From assembly GCA_018292915.2 (NCBI GenBank), contig JACVVK020000377.1, forward strand, positions 58,501 to 122,500: a stretch of DNA of 64,000 nt, written 5' to 3'. The DNA is from Batillaria attramentaria. Lineage: Eukaryota > Mollusca > Gastropoda > Batillariidae. The notes beneath the pieces were generated by a model. It did not search any database and was not told the origin of the DNA. It saw only the letters and a list, made by a program, of their open reading frames with translations. The position numbers and the translations under genes were made by a program. Shown here piece by piece: positions 56,201 through 64,000 of this stretch (positions are counted from its first letter, which is position 1; every line of letters starts with the position of its first letter).

Positions 56201-56305
56201 CACACGCCTTTCAATCCAATCAACAGCTCACTAGTTGAGGGAAAGAATGATGTCCACACCCCAGAGGGCGCAATAAGCCACATGCCTGTAGATCCAGTAA
56301 GTGGA
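53264..56305. other. Convergent intergenic region between the PLP-enzyme gene and DNAH1
   Basis: Holds the 3' UTRs of both genes. A plus-strand AATAAA at 54131-54136 is one possible polyadenylation signal for the PLP-enzyme gene (3' UTR about 0.87 kb). A variant AATATAAA lies nearer at about 53317. No clear AATAAA was found on the minus strand close to 56306. A (CA)n lies at 54312-54340 and a MITE at 54642-55043. The short open frame at 55552-55776 has no recognisable family. Confidence 0.55.
54642..55043. mobile_element. TTAA-flanked MITE, copy B
   Basis: 402 bp between TTAA at 54638-54641 and 55044-55047. Its ends are perfect inverted repeats for at least 16 bp (CCTTCCGGCTACGTCG). It is the same element as copy A but with three instead of four ~62-bp internal units. 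It also has an extra ACAACAAATAA-like stretch before the first unit. Confidence 0.9.
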
Positions 56306-59300
56306 TCAGTAGTTGAGGGCACACAACATGGCCACACCTCTCTGGATCCAGTGCTGCTGGGTTTTGTCGCTTGGAAGTTCCACAGCGAAGACAAAGTTTG
56401 TGGAGTGTCCAGTAGTCGACAGGGTACCTATACAAAACAAAAAGAAGATAGGGGGTGAGCAGTGGTCGAATAGGTAGCGCATCGGACTTGGCCGCTGCAC
56501 TACTGAACGGCCTTCATCGCTGTCATGGCGATGAAGCATGAGTTCGAGCCCAGGTTGAGCTTGTAATATGTGATACCGGTTTTTCCTGGCTACTAGGCTG
56601 CTCATTGGGGGTTTCTCTCCGGGTTATCTGGCTTTCCTCCCCCAGCAAAATTGAAAAATAAGATACATATGTTGGGTGGTGCTGCACCACGGCAACATGC
56701 TTCACCCAGGGGAAGCAGCCCAAATTTCCCCAACAGGACAAAAAAGTTTTTAAAAAGTATTAAAAAAAATGAATACACAGTCACGATTTTGTGACAGTTC
56801 AGTTGCTCCATTAAAAGAATGGATAATCTGAAATCCCAGCTTGAAAACAGATGCAATTGATCAAAAATACGCGCACCTATCAATGTATCTACATACATAA
56901 TATAAAAGCACATGAGCAGAAGTTAGTTAAGCCAGTTCTTTTGAAGGTAATTGGTTTAGCAGCTTAGAACAAGTTTTTGTGGTCTAGGTAGGGCTTTCAA
57001 TGCTTAATGAATGAATAAAGAGGAATTTTTTTCTCAAACTGTTGAGTCTATTCTGCTTTGTTTGAATGTACATGTATGTGCATCTGGTGTGTGGTAAAAC
57101 ATTTTGTGTTTGCGCAAATGTACATTACAGACTAGATTAGAATATGTGTTTTACCCATCATGAAGTCCTACACACAAACAAGAGGAACAACATGAGCTAC
57201 ATTTTCCCAAAGCAAAACAACAAAAAGTGCGTAAGTAAGTAAAAACAACAAAACTCACCAGCACGCGTCAGCGTTTTGTATACAGGGCACTCGTAAATGC
57301 CAGTTTCTGGTGTCGTGCGGTTGGCAGCCGGTATCAGCCAGATGACCGGCATGTCCGTAAACAGCTCCTTAGGTCGTGACTCGGCCAGGATGTGACGCGT
57401 GTAGTCCCAGCGAGCTCCCTCGGCAAACAGGCCGCGGATGTAGCAGCCATCTTCGGGGATCACTTTCAACTCCTGGTAGGACTCTCGCATCACCTGAAAA
57501 TGAATCAGAGTTCATGCTCATCGTTTTTTTTTTTTGGTTTTTTTTTTTTTTGCTGCCCCAACTCATTGCCGGCTCCAGTGGTGTTCCTTCCTGGTAATGG
57601 GTGGAATCCACGGAGGGCTCGGAAGCTGGGGCAATTTTTATTATGCATGATGATGGAGATGAGGATGATGGTAAGATGATGCTATGGAGGTCCATGTGGT
57701 TTGGGACTGCGGGACAGGGCCGCATTCCACGCTTCCTGTCATAAATATCCCGGCATTAACCAGGCCCGGGAGCTACGGCACCTGCGGTGCCCGCCGTGTA
57801 ATCATCCACATCATAAGACGTGTCATACCAAGGGAAGCACCCCCAAAGTCGCACCCGTGAAGTGGGTGAAGCTCGGCTGTGTGGCAACAGCCTCCCCATT
57901 GGGCCCATAGCACACCCGCTCTGGGTAGGAGCCGACCTATGTAGGAAAAATCCCGCTTGCCTCGGCTGGGACTCGAACCCGGGTCTCCAGGTCCATAGTC
58001 CGAAGTGCTAACTACTACACTACGGGGGCCGGTATGCTCATCGTTTTTCGTTTTGGTTTTTTTTTCTTTTAGATTTTGGGTGGGGACAGTCCAGAGAGAA
58101 GACACCAGAGAGAAAAGACACAGGTGGTGTAGGTTCCTGCCTCTTAATGCGAGAGGCTGGAGTTCAAGTCCCACTCAGGGCATCATACTTTTCAGCTGAA
58201 GTATGTGGCATTGTCCTTTTGGGCAGACAATGGTGGGTTCTCTCCAGGAACTCCAGTTTCCTCCCCCTCTGCTTTGGGAATGTTCAGCCCACAAAAATTT
58301 TTTAAAAGAAATGCAGTTGTATTTTCCGAAGTCTAAATAGCTGAGCTGACCCTTTGCCAGCACTACGTAACTGTACTGCACTGATGTTCAGGGTGTGAAA
58401 GAATGCGTGTTATTCACAAGTGCTTGCATGTTGGGTTCAGTCTGCAGTGTTTTGAGCCAAATAACTGGGATGAAGTGCCTACATTAACCCTTTCAGCCCT
58501 GAAGGAATCTCAATAGCCATAACGCTCCTCTGCCTGGGAGTTTTTCAAGTGTGCTAGATCTAAAGCTGGGCTCTTGCATACAAAACCCTGTTTCTCAAGA
58601 AGTATTGGATCCATATCATATAGGGGAATCTTCCACTATGCAGAGCGTATGAGAGTCGGTCACATACACGCATATTATTGTTAGGGTCTACGAGACTTTA
58701 GGTGATACGGTGGCAGGGCTGAAAGTGTTAATACACTTACTAGTATTTATTATTATTATTATTATTACCAGTCAACTACTGACAAAGGAAACAGTGTTTA
58801 TCAGCCCATTATCATTTCCATCCCACCCAGTATCACTCACATGCAGATAACATTGTGTGGATTGCCCACATTATCATTTGGCACATTTAGGGCAGCGAAA
58901 AGCAATACGGAACTCTTGCTTCATTTTACCCACTGACACCTGGGGTTACCAGCCACAACCCTGAGCGCTGAAATTTGCTGATACAAACCTTGAAATCAAA
59001 AGTGATGGTGTCAATGGAGACCACCTTCCTTCGAGCGAAGTTCTGCAGGGTGCCTGTCAGGAAGGCTTGTGGGAAGAAGAATCCGGAGATCCACAAAACC
59101 TGGAAATGAACAATATTCATTACACGAGAAGTGTAATAACAGTGAAAATCAGAACATTTAACAAAAGCCAAAACATATTTAACTGTGCATAGTACACACA
59201 CACAGGTACATCGATCTCTAACACATTAGTCCATAAATTATAACCTCTAGCATATATATTCACACCCATTCCAGTTTCCTTTTTTTTTTTTTTTTTAATC

Positions 59301-60815
59301 AATCAATCTTCTTTATGTCCCCCCCCCCCCCCCCCCTCCGGTCCCGGGTTCATTCATGGGCTCATGATTCAGAAAATGTTTCATCATAAAGTAAAACAAA
59401 AAACAATAGTCCTGATGACATAGAACTAAAAAAAATTAAATACGACAGCACCAGATGCAAACGCTAATGTCATCAAATGGTGAACTAGAGAGGCAAAAGC
59501 CTCCATGGCTCCCTTGTGACATGGGTCAAGGTCATTCAAGAGTAAAAAATCTTACCACTATCTATCATCAAGCCAAGTAAGGTGTCTCTGGTGTTCTTAG
59601 TTCCTGGCAATATTACACTTTTCCCCCAAACTGACTATATGGCCTTGACCTTGGGCCAAGGTCATTCAAATAAGACGTCTATCATTACACCAAGTTGGAT
59701 GCCTCTAGTATTTGTAGTTTCTCCAAAGACGGTAATATTGAAATTGACAACAGACAGCTTTAATGACCTTGACTCAAAGTCAAGGTCATTTAAAGTGGTA
59801 TGGGTATATAGTTCTTATCAATGTCTATTAGCATGGCAAGTTTGGCGCCTCTGCTGTTTGTTGTTTCTGAGAAAATGCCAATGTTACGGTTTCACAAAAA
59901 TAGCTTGTACGGCCTTGACCTTGACACAAGGCTATTGAATACATGTATATCTGTTAAGTTCTTATCAATGTCTATCACCATATAAAGTTTAAAACCTCTG
60001 GTTTTTGTAGATTCCAAGAAAATGCCAATGCAAAATTTTAAAACAGACAGCTTTAGTGGCCTTGACCTTGAGTCAAGGTCATTCAACATGTTATATTTTG
60101 AAAGGTCTTACGGCTGTCTATCAGCATGCCAAGTTTGGTGCCTCTGCTTTTTGTAGATTCTGAGAAAATGCCCATGTTAAGGTTTACTGCGGAAATGCGG
60201 AAAATAGCTTGTACAGCCTTGACCTTGACACAAGGCCACTGAATACATGTACCTCTGTAAAGTTGTTATCAATGTCTATCATCATGCAAAGTTTAAAACC
60301 TCCGGTTTTTGTAGATTCCAAGAAAATGCCAATGCAAAATTGTCAAACAGCTTTAGTGACCTTGACCTTGAGTCAAGGTCACTCAGAATGATATATTTTG
60401 AAAGGCCTTATGGCTGTCTATCAGCATGCCAAGTTTGGTGCCTGTGCTGTTTGTAGATTCTGAGAAAATGCCAATGTTAAGGTTTTCTACGGAAATGCGG
60501 AAAATAACTTGTCTGACCTTGACCTTCACACAAGGCCATTGAATACATGTATATCTGTAAAGTTCTTATCAATGTCTATCATCATGCAAAGTTCAAAACC
60601 TCTGGCATTTGTAGACTCCAAGAAAATGCCTATGTAAAATTTTCAAACAGACAGCTTTAGTGACCTTGACCTTGAGTCAAGGTCATTCAAAATTATATAT
60701 TTTGAAAGGTCTTATGGCTGCCTATCGGTATGCCAAGTTTGGTGACTCTGCTCTTTGTAGATTCTGAGAAAATGCCAATGTTAAGGTTTACTGCGGACAC
60801 ACCCACAGACAGACA

Positions 60816-60851
<36 letters not shown>

Positions 60852-63800
60852 GACGACGGAGGGTTACAACATAGACTCCCATTGTTACACAAGGGAGCCA
60901 AAAAGGCATACCCCCCCCCCCCCCTCCAAAATAAAAAATAAAAAAATTGTATCACACACAGGTGCTGATAATGACCATGGTCCATGACAGCCTCATGAAA
61001 AGGAAGTATAATCTGTAAGCTTACACTTGGGATGCCATTGTCGATCCAGTCCCGGATGAACTGCATACGTTGAATCAGATCCAGTACCCATGATGCCAGG
61101 GGCTTTAGTGATGGATACGCCTGAAAGACAGACCCAAAAAAACTGAGAAATGCAGCAAACATATAGGTAGGGCTTTACATCCACGTCCGACATCAGTCAT
61201 AAAATAATTCATTTTTAAATGTCCAATTACTTTCTTACTAAGACAGGCACACGTCCCTGCCATTTCTGCGCCACTGTGAAAAATATTCAGGACAAATGTC
61301 CTATACTTTTACGGTCAGCCAGGACATTCCAGTTCCGACATATGAAGCCCTGTGCATCCTGCTCTGAGACAGTCTCTGAATGCTTACAAGTGTTCTATTT
61401 CTCTTCATACATCGCTTCAGACTTGAACACCTAGCCTGGCTGAGCTCATTCGCATCCTGTCACAGACAGCTTTTTTTTCTTCTTTTTTTTTCTATTTTTA
61501 TTTTTCTATGTATTTTTTATCAAAAAAAGTTTTGAGTCAGGAATAAAAGTTTGAGTCAGTCAGTACACACAAAACACAACAATTTTGTTGTTGTTGTTGT
61601 TGTTTTCACCCTAGGAGAAAGAAATAACGGCGGTACCTTGTCTGCCCACATGGAGGGGACAGTGTTGTTGTAGAGACTGTTGGCCATGTTCTCCAGCTCT
61701 TGTGACATCACCACCAGACCCTTGAGGGCCTTCAGCAGGTCTTGCAGTGACTGGTGAATGGTGTTCAGCAGTCGGTTGTACCTGCGTAGATCACAGTTAC
61801 TCATCATGATGACGTCATAGCATTTTGACACAACTGGATTTTAAGAACGGCACATGATGACATGCACTGTGCAAGTCTCTGCACTTTTCCCAGAACAGGG
61901 TTACGCAGAAAATTCCATGACGTCGTCGATAATAAAATTGCCCCAGCTTCCAAGCTGTGGATTCCAACTGGAGGCACACCACTGAAGCTGGCAAAAAGTT
62001 GGGGCAGCGAAAAGAAAAAAAATGGTATCACTTAGTGATGCAGGCACTAATCACATAAAATTTTAATGAATGTTCAACGCTCAAAAAAAAAAAAAAAAAA
62101 AAAGCAGCTCAGACTGGTTGGTTGGTTTGTTTATGGATCTAACGTCCTATCCCAACACAGACGAGTGATATCAAAGATGGGGCGATGAAAAAAAAGCCAG
62201 CACAAATTTTTGGCTCCCTGAAAGGACTCGAACTCACGATCTGAGCATTGAAAGTCCAACACTTTACCACTTGACTGTTCCAGCTCCCCTTCCAAAAAAA
62301 AGATCCGAGATAGGCAGACACAAAATGCTGAAGATCTCACCTGATGACCTCCTGCACCAGTACAGTGTTCATGGACTGCTCATACAGCACAGGGTATTTG
62401 TCCATCACCATGCCAAGGTTGACGGCCTTGGGAATCTGCTCTAGGATCTCACGAGCTGTATCCTCCATCACCTAATTTCAAACAGATACAAACTGCAAAA
62501 TGTTTCTAAGGATTTGGTTTTTTTTAAGGGGTTTTTCTTTTTTTGTGTGTGTGTGTGCTTTGCACCTAAGGTCCCACTAACAACTGGTCTGAAGAATTTG
62601 GCTGGTTGTTAGGGGGTTAAACATGACATTTTTTTTTTTCTTTTTCAAACCAAGCATTGGTGATTCAATTACGGGGCAAAGAATAAAAAGCCAGCAGAGA
62701 TTTTGAATCCAAGCTGGGATTATGCTCATGACCCAAGCACTAACAGTTTAACTATCCTGCCCCACAGTTCTGAAAGAGCATACAGCAGAAGGAGGATGCA
62801 AGTGCAGTTCTTTCTGGGCCATGTTTTCCCCCAAACAATCGGTTTTCACACAAGATCGGTCGTAAGAAGCCTCCATACAGTGCATAATTATTTCTCTATA
62901 CGTTGTGGGGATGACCGCTCTTTGGATGGACTCGAACTCAAAGATTCAGGATTCATGAACACTCGTATTTTATTGTAGAGATGGGTACAACAACATGGCG
63001 TGATCATACTTCCTGCGGATGCCCTGTGTAAGCGAAATGCAAAATGGGAAAATACACACTACTCAGGCATTGGTCCAAGGGAAGCAACCCACTTATCGTA
63101 ACAGTCCCGAACACGCGTTAGATTGTGAATACTCTCACCTCCTCTCGTGACTTGCCGCCACCGCTGGCTGTCTTCGGCTGCAGCTGAAGCAGACCGCCCA
63201 ACATCTGCAGAGTCTCATTCTGGGCGAATGTGATGTTGGCGTTTTCATGCAGCCCAAAGATCTCTGGTGTGTCGTTGATGGGCAGGCTCTTGATGTATTC
63301 CATGTAGCCCTGATGATGTGTGAAAGAGACGCGGCATGATCATTACTGACAGATGATGTATTTTGTAGGCGCTTATCACACTTAGTTAAAGTGGGCAGTC
63401 AGTGGGGCTATGGGTTCGAGATTAGCTGATTCGCCTAGAGGGTAGGAGCAGCGGAGGGAGGGCACCTCTGTACCATCGGGTTTCACTACGCTTACCCTCT
63501 GAAATGACCTGAAACAAGCTGCACGAGACCTGAGCCGAGACAACTAATCACTAAGAAGGAAAAAACAAACACGCTTGATGACAAGGAAAGTGGACAGTTC
63601 TGAACAACTTTGTGGTCGACGTGCTATTTCACAGTGTGCATGCACAGAAGTGGTGAGTTCTGTCACATTCACCAGCACAGTACATTTTCAGCCTGTTTCA
63701 GAGATTAATGTCCGCATGAGTTGTCCCCCGTGCATACACAGAACGGAAGCATGCATGCATTTTTCGTGGCAACTCTGTACTCTGCCACGAAAAATGTGTG

Positions 63801-64000
63801 CTTGTTGTGGCAAGGGTGGTCAGACAGACATACAGACAAATGGACTGATCGACTGACAGGCAAAAAAAAAAAAAAAAAGGAAGGAAGGAGAGAACGTTCA
63901 AGCAACATGGCATTACATTATGATCAGTTGCGGCGGGAATCTGGTGGAAGATGCCGCTCTCAGAGTACTTGTATTCTTCGTCAATGACTTCGGGCTTGTA
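56306..64000 (-). CDS. DNAH1: Axonemal dynein heavy chain, DNAH1-like, C-terminal 364 residues (5' part off right edge)
   Basis: Motor subunit of a ciliary inner-arm dynein. Coding exons in order: 64000-63917 (continues beyond the window), 63309-63139, 62471-62341, 61781-61637, 61120-61025, 59099-58989, 57493-57259, 56427-56306 (TGA at 56306-56308), all in frame. Recognisable C-terminal dynein blocks: [38 protein letters not shown] followed by [101 protein letters not shown]; and the C-terminus [14 protein letters not shown]. The combination [20 protein letters not shown] and [13 protein letters not shown] points to DNAH1 among the axonemal heavy chains, by recall of the family rather than by alignment. 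The full protein is normally above 4,000 residues. Introns carry SINEs of three families and the inverted-repeat-bounded array at 59506-60900. Confidence 0.93.
56452..56740 (+). mobile_element. SINE family D copy
   Basis: tRNA-like head GTGAGCAGTGGTCGAATAGG with B-box-like GAGTTCGAGCCCAGG, then the body GGGTTTCTCTCCGGGTTATC and TTGGGTGGTGCTGCACCACG, ending in an A-rich stretch. It lies in the last DNAH1 intron. A head fragment of the same family is at 2898. Confidence 0.65.
57529..58033 (-). mobile_element. SINE family A, full-length copy
   Basis: Flanked by ATGCTCATCGTTTTT-type duplications (57514-57528 and 58034-58048). Minus-strand head GTAGTGTAGTAGTTAGCACT with GGTTCGAGTCCCAGCCGAGG, the family body, and an A-rich tail with one CC interruption. 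It is inserted in the DNAH1 intron right after the acceptor side of exon 57259-57493. Confidence 0.9.
58105..58500 (+). mobile_element. SINE family B, diverged copy
   Basis: B-box-like GGAGTTCAAGTCCCACTCAG, the body GGTTCTCTCCAGGAACTCCA, GGGAATGTTCAGCCCAC and AATAGCTGAGCTGACCC, ending near TTTTGAGCCAAATAACTGGG. The A box is degenerate. It lies next to a family-A copy in the same intron. Confidence 0.65.
59506..60900. mobile_element. Inverted-repeat-bounded element of ~300-bp units carrying TCAAGGTCA palindromes
   Basis: TGGCTCCCTTGTG at 59506-59518 is repeated in complement at 60888-60900. Between them are about four tandem units of roughly 300 bp. TGACCTTGAGTCAAGGTCA occurs at 60063, 60363 and 60667, a spaced version at 59764-59788 and a variant (TGACCTTGG...CCAAGGTCA) at 59646. 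Half a unit later each repeat has TTGACCTTGACACAAGG-like sequence (59911, 60219, 60518). The right end carries an (ACAG)n/(CA)n microsatellite at 60803-60846. No coding frame is present. It lies in a DNAH1 intron (59100-61024). Confidence 0.85.
61925..62020 (+). mobile_element. SINE family A, 3' fragment
   Basis: ATAATAAAATTGCCCCAGCT, GTGGATTCCA, GAGGCACACCACTGAAGCTG and GTTGGGGCAGCG plus an A-rich tail match the 3' end of family A. The tRNA-like head and most of the body are missing. Confidence 0.7.
62115..62290 (-). mobile_element. SINE family C copy
   Basis: Minus-strand head with B-box-like GTGAGTTCGAGTCCTTTC and a degenerate A box, body CATCTTTGATATCACTCGTC and GGACGTTAGATCC. It lies in a DNAH1 intron just left of exon 62341-62471. 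Confidence 0.7.
62600..62766 (-). mobile_element. SINE family C, degraded copy
   Basis: Contains the family body (GGGGCAAAGAATAAAAAGCC, GCAGAGATTTTGAATCC) and a broken tRNA-like head around 62715-62766. It is more diverged than the neighbouring copy. Confidence 0.55.

Overview
The window is intron-rich animal nuclear DNA. The mix of retroelement relics, tRNA-derived SINEs, (CA)n/(G)n tracts and the gene set (POLQ, NUP205, NUDC, an axonemal dynein heavy chain, a D-threonine aldolase/D-serine dehydratase-like enzyme) suggests a marine invertebrate, most likely a lophotrochozoan such as a gastropod mollusc. That placement is inference, since no species-diagnostic sequence is present. Exon models below were built by hand from splice sites, phase and recognisable family sequence. 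Reading frame is kept across every listed junction, but individual boundaries could be off by a base or two.

Layout. 1-2.2 kb: 3' half of a LINE interrupted by an inverted-repeat DNA transposon, then a young 77-bp tandem repeat. 2.7-6.7 kb (minus): first eight coding exons of NUP205, which continues off the left edge. 8.2-20.3 kb (minus): complete NUDC in ten coding exons. Its 5.9-kb third intron holds a ~180-bp periodic array of a 17-bp box and a possible small nested gene. 20.3-23.4 kb: head-to-head intergenic region with an inverted-repeat element and SINEs. 23.4-44.5 kb (plus): complete DNA polymerase theta (POLQ), 25 coding exons, about 2,900 residues (helicase, long disordered centre, A-family polymerase). 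47.3-53.3 kb (plus): a complete nine-exon fold-type III PLP enzyme. 56.3-64.0 kb (minus): the last eight coding exons of an axonemal dynein heavy chain, best matched to DNAH1, entering from the right edge.

The five main genes are ordinary housekeeping, repair or ciliary genes with no sign of operon-like co-function. NUDC and POLQ diverge from one 3.1-kb interval. The PLP enzyme gene and DNAH1 converge. NUP205 and NUDC are tandem on the minus strand.

The unusual content is non-coding. It comprises (i) the ~180-bp periodic box array in the NUDC intron, in direct and inverted orientation; (ii) a 1.4-kb inverted-repeat-bounded element in a DNAH1 intron made of ~300-bp units, each carrying a palindrome of the nuclear-receptor site TCAAGGTCA; (iii) a clean transposon-in-LINE nesting with a 6-bp duplication; (iv) two related TTAA-flanked MITEs that differ in internal repeat number; and (v) a roughly 500-bp SINE family with three target-duplicated copies.
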